This document shows, one piece after another, positions 1-5,941 of a DNA stretch of 7,772 nt. Location: contig JABEVH010000183.1 in NCBI GenBank assembly GCA_013043915.1, forward strand, positions 1 through 7,772. Reading direction: 5' to 3'. Below the pieces are notes generated by a model. It searched no databases, had not been told where the DNA came from, and saw only the letters and a program-made list of their open reading frames with translations. This DNA is from Pseudomonadales bacterium (GTDB taxonomy: Bacteria; Pseudomonadota; Gammaproteobacteria; Pseudomonadales; Moraxellaceae). A program made the position numbers and the translations under genes. Positions within the stretch are counted from its first letter, which is position 1. The number at the start of each line of letters is the position of its first letter.

Positions 1-165
1 AAGGGAGGGAGGAGGGGGAGCTGCATCTGTCGTTGTTCTAGCAGAAACCATTGACGGTTCCGTCGCATAGCTATGATTCGTTTCATGCGATGCTGCTGGT
101 GTAGACGAGAGCGGTGCGGCCGCAATCGCATGGTCTTCCGCATAAAATTCTTCCCAGGAAATCAT
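1..165 (-). CDS. nrdB: Ribonucleoside-diphosphate reductase beta subunit, N-terminal fragment (cut by window edge)
   Basis: Only the first 55 codons are present, read leftward from an ATG at 163-165; the gene runs off the left edge. The protein opens with MISWEEFYAEDH and continues into an Ala/Thr/Ser/Pro-rich stretch ending APPPPSL. NrdB is the small (R2) subunit that carries the diiron-tyrosyl radical cofactor and passes the radical to NrdA; none of its iron ligands fall inside this piece. The call rests on position (same strand, 36 bases after nrdA, good ribosome binding site) and on an acidic/aromatic start that resembles pseudomonad-type NrdB as I remember it. The low-complexity region looks like a flexible leader before the ferritin-like fold. 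It should be co-transcribed with nrdA, since no terminator is seen between them. Another gene in this slot is possible but unlikely. Confidence 0.8.
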   Translation of the reverse strand, partial: MISWEEFYAEDHAIAAAPLSSTPAASHETNHSYATEPSMVSARTTTDAAPPPPSL

Positions 166-171
166 AATATT

Positions 172-176
172 ACCTC
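172..176 (-). promoter_or_regulatory. Ribosome binding site of nrdB
   Basis: On the minus strand GAGGT lies six bases before the ATG at 163-165. It fixes the start of the partial downstream gene within the 36-base gap after the nrdA stop codon. Confidence 0.7.
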
Positions 177-201
177 GCTATCCTAGCATAGTTGCCGATG
201 A

Positions 202-3063
202 TCACTGGCAAGATTCACAATCGGGGTTGTCGATACTGCAGGCTTTAGGCACGGCAGCGGTTTCTTGAGGGCTCCAAGCTGGCTTGACAGCATTCAAGGT
301 TCCGTCATTAAGCGTTGATTTTTCGTGAGAGGTTGCTGCCAGGGCGCGCAGATAATACGTAGTCTTCAAGCCCTGGTACCAAGCCATACGGTAGGTGATG
401 TCGAGCTTCTTGCCAGAGGCTCCAGCGATATAAAGGTTCAGGGACTGTGCCTGATCCAGCCATTTCTGCCGTCGAGAGGCAGCTTCAATCAACCAGCGTG
501 GTTCAATCTCAAAGGCCGTGGCAAATCGTGTCTTCAGATCATCGGGTAGGCGGTCTATGGATTGCAGGGAACCATCGTAGTATTTCAGGTCATTTACCAT
601 GACATTATCCCAGAGGCCTCGCTTTTTAAGCTCTCGCACTAAAAAGGGATTGACTACCGTGAACTCACCTGACAGGTTGGATTTGACATAAAGATTTTGA
701 TAGGTGGGTTCAATGGATTGAGCTACACCACAGATGTTAGAAATGGTCGCTGTAGGTGCTATGGCCATCACGTTAGAGTTGCGCATGCCTACGGTAGCGA
801 CCCGGGTACGTAAAACACCCCAGTTCAGTGTTTGGCTGCGGTCAACTTGGAGGTACGCTGCTCCGCGTTCAGCTTCCAGGCGTTGCAATGAATCAATAGG
901 TAATATGCCTTGGCTCCAGAGAGAGCCCTCATAGGTAGGATAGGAGCCACGTTCGGCAGCTAGCTCGCAGGAGGACTCAATGGCATAGTAGGAGATGACT
1001 TCCATGGAACGATCAGCAAACTCCACGGCCGCTTCGCTAGCGTAGGCCAGACGCAATTGGTACAGAGCATCCTGAAAGCCCATGATGCCCAGGCCAACGG
1101 GACGATGTTTGAGGTTAGAGCGCCGCGCTTGTGGGACGGCGTAATAGTTAATGTCAATGACGTTATCCAGCATACGTACGGCCGTACGTATGGTTTGTTT
1201 GAGCTTTTCCTGATCCAGACCCTGCTCAGTGACATGATTGAGTAGATTGATAGATCCGAGATTGCACACGGCAATCTCATCATCATGTGTGTTGAGTGTA
1301 ATTTCAGTACAGAGGTTAGACGAGTGCACCACGCCTACATGCTGCTGGGGAGAACGCAGATTGCAGGGGTCTTTGAAGGTCATCCAGGGATGTCCAGTTT
1401 CAAATAGCATGCTCAGCATCTTGCGCCACAGATCCCTGGCACGCAGACGCTTAAATAGCAGGATTTTCCCCTGCCGGGTGTCTTCTTCATAACGTTGGTA
1501 AAGCTGTTCAAAGGCCAAGCCATAAGCGTCGTGCAGTCCAGGTACATCGTTGGGAGAAAATAACGTCCATTCCCCATCATCAAAGACTCTTTTCATGAAC
1601 AGGTCGGGGATCCAGTGTGCCGTATTCATGTCATGGGTACGGCGTCGATCATCGCCCGTATTTTTGCGGAGCTCGACAAACTCTTCTACATCCAGGTGCC
1701 AGGTTTCCAGATAGGCACACACGGCTCCTTTTCGTTTTCCACCCTGATTGACCGCTACGGCCGTGTCGTTGGCTACTTTCAGAAAGGGAACTACGCCCTG
1801 GCTTTCTCCCTGCGTTCCCTGGATATGGGCTCCCGATGCCCGTACGGGAGTCCAGTCGTTACCTAATCCACCTGCCCATTTAGATAACATGGCATTGTCA
1901 TGAATCGCCTCAAAGATGCCATGCAGATCATCTTTGATCGTGGTCAAGTAGCAGCTAGATAACTGAGGGCGTAAGGTCCCTGCATTGAATAGGGTTGGTG
2001 TAGATGCCATGTAGTTAAACGATGAAAGCAATTCATAAAATTCAATGGCTCGTTCTTCTCGGTTCTTTTCATGGATAGCCAGTCCCATGGCTACCCGCAT
2101 GAAAAATACCTGGGGTAACTCGACGCGAATCTGTCCGAAACGAATGAAGTATCGGTCATACAGGGTTTGTAAACCAAGGTAGGTAAAATTGAAATCACGC
2201 TCGGGACGCAAAGATTGCCCTAAGCGATCTAGATCAAACTTGCCAAGTTCTGGGGTAATGAGTTCTTTGTCTATGCCTTGTCGGATGAAGGATAAAAGAG
2301 CTTCAGGATATCGGATGGTAGGAATATCCCGGAGTGAGTGAGGAGATAGTTGTAGCCCTTTCATCGCCTCCTGATGCAATTGATCCAGTAATAACCGAGC
2401 TGTTACAAAGGTATAGTCAGGCTCAAGCTCAATGCGCGTACGAGCGCTCATGGTCATGGCAGTATTTAGTTCAGCCTCACTGACTCCGTCGTACAGGTTG
2501 CGCAAAGTGTCTTCCAGCAATGCGGGTATATCAATATTATTTAATCCAGTGGCTGCGCGTTTAAACTGCTCTTCTAAAAGAGAGGTATTAAGCAGCGAAC
2601 GGCTTCCATCGGGGCGTGTGATATGTACCGGAGGATGTTGCGACGTAGCTGACGCATGTTGAAGGCGTGCGCGATGACGTTCATCCCGATAGATCACGTA
2701 GGCGCGGGCAACCTTGTATTCTCCTGAACGCATCAGGACCAATTCAACCTGATCCTGAATGTCTTCGATATGTATGCTGCCGCTTCCGGACAACCGTCTC
2801 TGAAAAGTCTGACTTACCTGACTGCTTAAGCGTTCAACCGTTTCGTGGATACGGCTGGAGGCAGCCGCATGCCCCCCCTCCACGGCTAGAAATGCACGTG
2901 TCATGGCCAGTGCAATTTTGCTTTCATCGTAAACGACAACGGAGCCATTGCGTTTGATGACTCGGAGGGTTCCTGGTACGGGAGCCCCGTTCATGGCGTC
3001 GGATAAATCGGAGTCATGGGAGAGGCTATCTGTGGCTATGTCGTCCTGAGCACCAATTTGCAT
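202..3063 (-). CDS. nrdA: Class Ia ribonucleoside-diphosphate reductase alpha subunit with two ATP-cones
   Basis: This 953-residue cytoplasmic enzyme reduces ribonucleoside diphosphates to deoxyribonucleoside diphosphates together with NrdB. After a 32-residue leader comes a first ATP-cone (about 33-130, VIKRNG at 35-40) and a second, diverged cone-like segment (about 146-235, RPDGS at 150-154). The catalytic barrel follows. By comparison with E. coli NrdA the redox cysteines are C371 (SSCYLTT) and C600 (VCNLGS), the substrate-site motif SNLCTE supplies N583, C585 and E587, the phosphate-binding motif PTATIS is at 770-775, and the radical-transfer tyrosines are Y903-Y904. The tail ends CESCQ with C949 and C952, the swinging thiol pair that thioredoxin or glutaredoxin re-reduces. 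Length (about 960) and double cone match Pseudomonas aeruginosa NrdA rather than E. coli (761). The ATG has AAGGAG six bases upstream. All key residues are present, so the enzyme should be active. Confidence 0.97.
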   Translation of the reverse strand: MQIGAQDDIATDSLSHDSDLSDAMNGAPVPGTLRVIKRNGSVVVYDESKIALAMTRAFLAVEGGHAAASSRIHETVERLSSQVSQTFQRRLSGSGSIHIEDIQDQVELVLMRSGEYKVARAYVIYRDERHRARLQHASATSQHPPVHITRPDGSRSLLNTSLLEEQFKRAATGLNNIDIPALLEDTLRNLYDGVSEAELNTAMTMSARTRIELEPDYTFVTARLLLDQLHQEAMKGLQLSPHSLRDIPTIRYPEALLSFIRQGIDKELITPELGKFDLDRLGQSLRPERDFNFTYLGLQTLYDRYFIRFGQIRVELPQVFFMRVAMGLAIHEKNREERAIEFYELLSSFNYMASTPTLFNAGTLRPQLSSCYLTTIKDDLHGIFEAIHDNAMLSKWAGGLGNDWTPVRASGAHIQGTQGESQGVVPFLKVANDTAVAVNQGGKRKGAVCAYLETWHLDVEEFVELRKNTGDDRRRTHDMNTAHWIPDLFMKRVFDDGEWTLFSPNDVPGLHDAYGLAFEQLYQRYEEDTRQGKILLFKRLRARDLWRKMLSMLFETGHPWMTFKDPCNLRSPQQHVGVVHSSNLCTEITLNTHDDEIAVCNLGSINLLNHVTEQGLDQEKLKQTIRTAVRMLDNVIDINYYAVPQARRSNLKHRPVGLGIMGFQDALYQLRLAYASEAAVEFADRSMEVISYYAIESSCELAAERGSYPTYEGSLWSQGILPIDSLQRLEAERGAAYLQVDRSQTLNWGVLRTRVATVGMRNSNVMAIAPTATISNICGVAQSIEPTYQNLYVKSNLSGEFTVVNPFLVRELKKRGLWDNVMVNDLKYYDGSLQSIDRLPDDLKTRFATAFEIEPRWLIEAASRRQKWLDQAQSLNLYIAGASGKKLDITYRMAWYQGLKTTYYLRALAATSHEKSTLNDGTLNAVKPAWSPQETAAVPKACSIDNPDCESCQ
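1171..1192. repeat. Perfect 22-bp palindrome inside nrdA
   Basis: The 11-base half CATACGTACGG is followed directly by its exact reverse complement, with no spacer; flanking bases 1170 and 1193 do not pair. In nrdA it runs from the last base of codon 624 to codon 631 (I-R-T-A-V-R-M). It contains two TACGTA, two CGTACG and one CGGCCG. The sequence is certain; whether it has any function is not. Confidence 0.9.
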
Positions 3064-3069
3064 GCTTTA

Positions 3070-3075
3070 CTCCTT
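3070..3075 (-). promoter_or_regulatory. Ribosome binding site of nrdA
   Basis: AAGGAG on the minus strand, six bases before the ATG at 3061-3063. The strong match and spacing support this start and the 32-residue leader ahead of the first ATP-cone. Confidence 0.8.
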
Positions 3076-3201
3076 GATCTCTAGTTAAATACACGAAAAA
3101 AATATCGTTCCCCGTGTCCTATTTTCCTAGATTTAGCGTTGTCTCGACATACTTGTCCTGAAGATGAGGTCCAGGCTAAATACATAGTAAATATTGGGTT
3201 A

Positions 3202-3210
3202 TTATCAACA
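3202..3210 (+). promoter_or_regulatory. DnaA-box-like 9-mer
   Basis: TTATCAACA differs by one base from the strong DnaA box TTATCCACA. It overlaps the left NrdR-like box. DnaA is known to bind and regulate the E. coli nrdAB promoter, so the location is sensible. One-mismatch 9-mers are common by chance in AT-rich DNA, so this remains tentative. Confidence 0.35.
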
Positions 3211-3218
3211 TATGGTGT
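3203..3218 (-). promoter_or_regulatory. Candidate NrdR box 2 (nrdA-proximal)
   Basis: On the minus strand it reads ACACCATATGTTGATA, matching about 11 of 16 positions of the NrdR consensus acaCWAtATaTWGtgt and keeping the most conserved C4 and G13. It is weaker than box 1, but it lies exactly 31 bp from it, leaving 15 bp between the boxes. That matches the tandem, helically phased arrangement described for NrdR targets. NrdR is a Zn-finger/ATP-cone repressor that senses ATP and dATP. Confidence 0.6.
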
Positions 3219-3233
3219 TTTTGTATATGCTTA

Positions 3234-3249
3234 ACACAAGATACAGAGT
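3234..3249 (-). promoter_or_regulatory. Candidate NrdR box 1 (nrdA-distal)
   Basis: On the minus strand it reads ACTCTGTATCTTGTGT, matching about 13 of 16 positions of the NrdR consensus acaCWAtATaTWGtgt, including C4 and G13. It covers the -10 hexamer of the candidate nrdA promoter, as expected for a repressor site. No nrdR gene is in the window. Confidence 0.65.
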
Positions 3250-3266
3250 GTTTTTGAGAAAGGCAA
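3238..3266 (-). promoter_or_regulatory. Candidate sigma-70 promoter of nrdAB
   Basis: On the minus strand TTGCCT (3266-3261) and TATCTT (3243-3238) are separated by exactly 17 bases; each matches 4 of 6 consensus positions. Transcription would begin near 3231, between the two NrdR-like boxes. A competing -10-like element, GATAAT, occurs at 3206-3201 without a good -35. Moderate to low certainty. Confidence 0.35.
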
Positions 3267-3416
3267 GTTTGAAAAACGATGGATTACAGCGGACTCGATT
3301 GATGTATGGGCAGAGGTTTGTTAGCTTTTATGCCAGGATGTAGGTTGATTGTAAGAAGCCTAGGAGGAGAGGGATAAAATCCTCTATTATGCAGGGTATG
3401 CCCATAGTCTTGGATT

Positions 3417-3423
3417 GAGGAAG
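3417..3423 (+). promoter_or_regulatory. Ribosome binding site of rstA
   Basis: GAGGAAG lies four bases before the ATG at 3428-3430. It supports this start, which places the first response-regulator strand (RVMIVEDD) at residues 9-16. Confidence 0.6.
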
Positions 3424-3427
3424 TTTC

Positions 3428-4150
3428 ATGTCTGAAAAAGATCGAGCACAGCGTGTCATGATCGTTGAAGATGACCAGCGACTGGCCAGCTTGACACAAG
3501 AGTATTTGCAGCGAAATGGCTTTCAAGTGTTGATGGAGGCCGATGGTCCTCAGGCAATACGACGTATCATCCAGGAACAACCGGATTTGGTCGTGCTAGA
3601 TGTTATGTTGCCGGGGTGTGATGGATTAACGGTATGCAGGGAAGTTCGTGCCCAGCATTTTCATCATCCCATACTTATGCTGACCGCCCGTAGCGATGAT
3701 ATGGATCAGGTGCTGGGGCTGGAGATGGGGGCGGATGATTATGTAGCCAAACCCGTTCAGCCACGCGTGTTGCTGGCCCGTGTTCGTGCATTACTGCGTA
3801 GGGTTGATGCCGGTGAGGAAGAGCCACAACAACAACGTCTAGAATTTGGTGAGCTGATTATTGATAACGGTGCACGATCAGTCAGTCTGCGCGGTGAATT
3901 GGTTGATTTTACCAGTGCTGAATATGATCTGCTCTGGTTGCTGGCTTCTCATGCGGGAACAATTTTGTCGCGTGAAGATATTTTTGCCAACCTGCGTGGG
4001 ATTGAATACGATGGTCAGGATCGCTCCATCGATGTGCGCATTTCAAGAATTCGCCCCAAAATTGGCGATGACCCTGATAATCCACGACGCATTAAAACTG
4101 TACGCAGCAAAGGGTATTTGTTTGTAAGGGAATCCTTGACTCATGCCTGA
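3428..4150 (+). CDS. rstA: RstA-type OmpR-family response regulator
   Basis: This 240-residue cytoplasmic DNA-binding regulator is presumably phosphorylated by the kinase encoded next to it. The receiver domain (about 9-125) has the acidic pocket E14-D15-D16, the phospho-acceptor D58 in VVLDVMLPG, the switch T86 in MLTARS and the conserved K108 in AKP. A Gln/Glu-rich linker (about 129-138) leads to an OmpR/PhoB winged-helix domain (about 138-233), where NLRGIEYDGQDRSIDVRISR and the IKTVRSKGYLF wing are typical of RstA. In E. coli RstA belongs to the PhoPQ-linked regulon and affects acid-response and biofilm genes; its targets here are unknown. Its end overlaps rstB by 8 bases, implying translational coupling. 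Length and key residues are normal for the family. Confidence 0.9.
   Translation: MSEKDRAQRVMIVEDDQRLASLTQEYLQRNGFQVLMEADGPQAIRRIIQEQPDLVVLDVMLPGCDGLTVCREVRAQHFHHPILMLTARSDDMDQVLGLEMGADDYVAKPVQPRVLLARVRALLRRVDAGEEEPQQQRLEFGELIIDNGARSVSLRGELVDFTSAEYDLLWLLASHAGTILSREDIFANLRGIEYDGQDRSIDVRISRIRPKIGDDPDNPRRIKTVRSKGYLFVRESLTHA
4126..4131 (+). promoter_or_regulatory. Ribosome binding site of rstB inside rstA
   Basis: AAGGGA ends 11 bases before the rstB ATG at 4143-4145 and lies within the last codons of rstA. The spacing is somewhat long, consistent with coupling through the overlapping stop and start. Confidence 0.4.
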
Positions 4151-5834
4151 GGTGTCATCAGGCAAAAACCCTACTGCCAGCATCTTCCTGCGTCTGTATG
4201 GGGGGATATTGGTTTGCATCTTGCTTATATCTGCGGCAACGTGGTGGGGGCTGCAGGAAATCAACGAGTGGCGGGCACAGCGGTATCGGGAGGGAGTGGC
4301 AACCGGTGTGTTCAGGCTGATTGCACTGGGTGTTCAACGTCATCAAGGGCTGGAGTTGCGCCCCTGGATGGATGAAGTTGGTAAATTGATGGAAACGCCC
4401 TTGGAACTGGTTGGTGGCGCTCCTCAGCATTTTACATCGAGAGAATATCGTCACTTAGCGCATGGCCAAACGGTTCTGCGCTTAAATGGTGAAGAAACCG
4501 CTGCAGATATTTTCGTCAAAGTACCCGGTCACCGTGATATGTACGTGCATGCGCGCATGGTAAGGGTATCTGAGCAGCAGGGTAAGGCGATGGCTCTGTT
4601 ATTTCTCGACACTCTGGGATCCACCCCGCCTGATAAACAGCAGCAGATGCTGGATGATTTACGGCGCTATTTTAGTTTTGCGATCAGCATTGTGCCTGAA
4701 ACAAATATGCATCTTGATCTGGAACAGAAAAGAAGGATAAAGCAAAAAGAAGTTTTACTCTTGCTCAAACAGGGCAATACACCTAACAGTTCTTCGTTAA
4801 GAATTTTGGCACCCATTCCCAATGATAGCAGCCGTGTTCTGGTCATGGGACCGCTTTATTTGTTTATTTGGATGCCAGCAAGGTTGATGGTTATTGCATC
4901 ACTGATCGCTTTACTAGCAATCACGTTGTGTGCATATTTGCTGGTTCGTCCCTTGGAACAGCGACTGAGACGCCTGGAAATGGCGGTTCGCAGGCTGCGT
5001 GCAGGTGATTTGGCTGCCCGCGCAGATGTTGATAGTCGTGATGAAATTGGCCAATTAGCTAAAGTATTTAATGGTATGGCTGAGCATATTCAACGTCTGC
5101 TCGGCTCCCAGCGTGAAATGGTCCGGGCTGTTTCTCATGAACTTCGTACCCCCGTGGCTCGGATTAGGTTTGGGGTCGAGATGTTGGCTGATACGGACTT
5201 GCAGACAGATCGGGAACAACAGCTGATAGCCATTGATGCTGATATTGAAGAACTCAATCAGTTGATTGATGAGATTCTGACCTATGCCAAACTTGAGGAG
5301 GGGAATCCTCGCTTGCGTATATCAATATTCTCACTGCCAGCCTTATTGGAGCGTGTGCGCACTGAAACGAATGCATTACGAACGTCCGTTCATGTTGATG
5401 TGGAGTCTTCAAGGATGGATGAAGTTGCTGGAGAAGAGCGTTATATACACCGGATAGTACAGAACCTCGTGGGTAATGCGATTCGCTATGCTGAAAATCG
5501 CGTGATTTTGAGCTGTGGGCAGAATGCCCATGCTAATTGGCTAAGTGTTGAGGATGATGGGCCTGGAATACCTGATTCTCAGCGGGAAAGGGTATTTGAA
5601 CCCTTTGCTCGATTGGATGATAGTCGTACCCGCGCATCAGGAGGGTATGGACTTGGGCTTTCGATTGTACAGAAAATAGTTCATTGGCATGAGGGGAATG
5701 TGGTTGTGACAACCAGCCCAGCACTGGGGGGCGCGTGTTTTACCATGACATGGCCACGTCGCTTAAGTACGTCACTGCAGCCTAGTAAGTTACTTACCGA
5801 TAACATGGATGTGACAAAGACGGAACAGAATTAA
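4143..5834 (+). CDS. rstB: RstB-type sensor histidine kinase with enlarged periplasmic domain
   Basis: This 563-residue inner-membrane sensor kinase is the likely partner of the preceding regulator. The order is: short cytoplasmic start, membrane segment 1 (about 14-36), periplasmic domain (about 37-245), membrane segment 2 (about 248-268), HAMP linker (about 269-322), dimerisation/phosphotransfer domain with H332 in SHELRTP, and the ATPase domain. The ATPase domain shows the N box around N445 (NLVGNAIRYA), G1 DDGPGIP (471-477), F box VFEPFARLD (484-492) and G2 GGYGLGL (500-506). Catalytic motifs resemble E. coli RstB closely, and the segment just before membrane segment 2 (VLVMGPLYLFIW) recalls the same place in RstB. 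The protein is some 130 residues longer than the E. coli one (433), mostly in the sensor domain plus a tail of about 25 residues. The stimulus cannot be read from sequence. Confidence 0.88.
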   Translation: MPEVSSGKNPTASIFLRLYGGILVCILLISAATWWGLQEINEWRAQRYREGVATGVFRLIALGVQRHQGLELRPWMDEVGKLMETPLELVGGAPQHFTSREYRHLAHGQTVLRLNGEETAADIFVKVPGHRDMYVHARMVRVSEQQGKAMALLFLDTLGSTPPDKQQQMLDDLRRYFSFAISIVPETNMHLDLEQKRRIKQKEVLLLLKQGNTPNSSSLRILAPIPNDSSRVLVMGPLYLFIWMPARLMVIASLIALLAITLCAYLLVRPLEQRLRRLEMAVRRLRAGDLAARADVDSRDEIGQLAKVFNGMAEHIQRLLGSQREMVRAVSHELRTPVARIRFGVEMLADTDLQTDREQQLIAIDADIEELNQLIDEILTYAKLEEGNPRLRISIFSLPALLERVRTETNALRTSVHVDVESSRMDEVAGEERYIHRIVQNLVGNAIRYAENRVILSCGQNAHANWLSVEDDGPGIPDSQRERVFEPFARLDDSRTRASGGYGLGLSIVQKIVHWHEGNVVVTTSPALGGACFTMTWPRRLSTSLQPSKLLTDNMDVTKTEQN

Positions 5835-5914
5835 TTAAGGAGTTGTGTCATTATTCTTTCTGTGGCGATGACTGACTTCGTGGCTCCCAAATCCTTGTAA
5901 GGTTTTTTGCTCCC

Positions 5915-5941
5915 AAGACCCCTTTTTAGGGGTCTTTTTTT
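5915..5941 (+). terminator. Intrinsic terminator of rstAB
   Basis: AAGACCCC (5915-5922) pairs perfectly with GGGGTCTT (5929-5936) across the 6-base loop TTTTTA and is followed by a T run to 5941. It is a strong terminator for rightward transcription. On the minus strand the stem is not followed by a T run, so it should not end fabR transcripts by the same mechanism. The fabR stop codon (5940-5942) overlaps the T run. Confidence 0.92.

Larger units (their letters stand above)
3064..3427. other. Divergent nrdA/rstA control region
   Basis: These 364 bases separate the oppositely transcribed nrdAB and rstAB units and encode no convincing protein. The middle (about 3180-3280) is AT-rich and holds the candidate nrdA promoter, two NrdR-like boxes and a DnaA-like 9-mer. 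Between that promoter and nrdA lies an untranslated leader of about 165 bases with a 7-base inverted repeat (ATTTAGC 3131-3137, GCTAAAT 3175-3181). Toward rstA there are two -10-like hexamers, TAAAAT (3375-3380) and TATTAT (3385-3390), but neither has a recognisable -35 at 16-18 bp, so rstAB may rely on an activator. A short inverted repeat (AGAGG 3368-3372, CCTCT 3381-3385) brackets the first hexamer. No clear PhoP or RstA box was found. Confidence 0.7.

Noticed and set aside
192..211. TTGCC/GGCAA hairpin across the nrdA stop as a terminator between nrdA and nrdB
   Set aside because: It is a five-pair stem with a 10-base loop and no T run, too weak to separate genes of one operon.
960..1286. 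Open frame of about 108 codons overlapping nrdA on the same strand in another frame
   Set aside because: It lies wholly inside the strongly conserved nrdA catalytic domain, resembles no protein family I know, and is expected as a by-product of codon usage.
1830..1850. CCCGTACGGG palindrome and CTCCCG/CGGGAG arms in nrdA
   Set aside because: Ten-base palindromes are expected at a modest rate in a window this size, and the region encodes the conserved WTPVRASG segment; no further sign of function.
3181..3194. RstA-box-like TACAT upstream of rstA, suggesting autoregulation
   Set aside because: Only the first five bases match the TACATnTnGTTACA consensus; the second half is absent.
3315..3331. 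PhoP-box-like GGTTTG with a second half five bases later upstream of rstA
   Set aside because: The second half matches the direct-repeat consensus at only about three of six positions, so PhoP control cannot be claimed.
5837..5870. AAGGAG followed by GTG after rstB as a tiny gene
   Set aside because: The GTG is only two bases from the AAGGAG and the frame closes after eight codons, so there is no support for a peptide.
5893..5908. CCTTGTAAGG followed by six Ts as a second terminator
   Set aside because: The stem is only four pairs with a two-base loop, too tight and weak; the strong terminator 7 bases downstream explains the region.
5883..5916. Direct repeat GCTCCCAA at 5883-5890 and 5909-5916
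   Set aside because: Two 8-base copies only 26 bases apart with no associated element; most likely chance.
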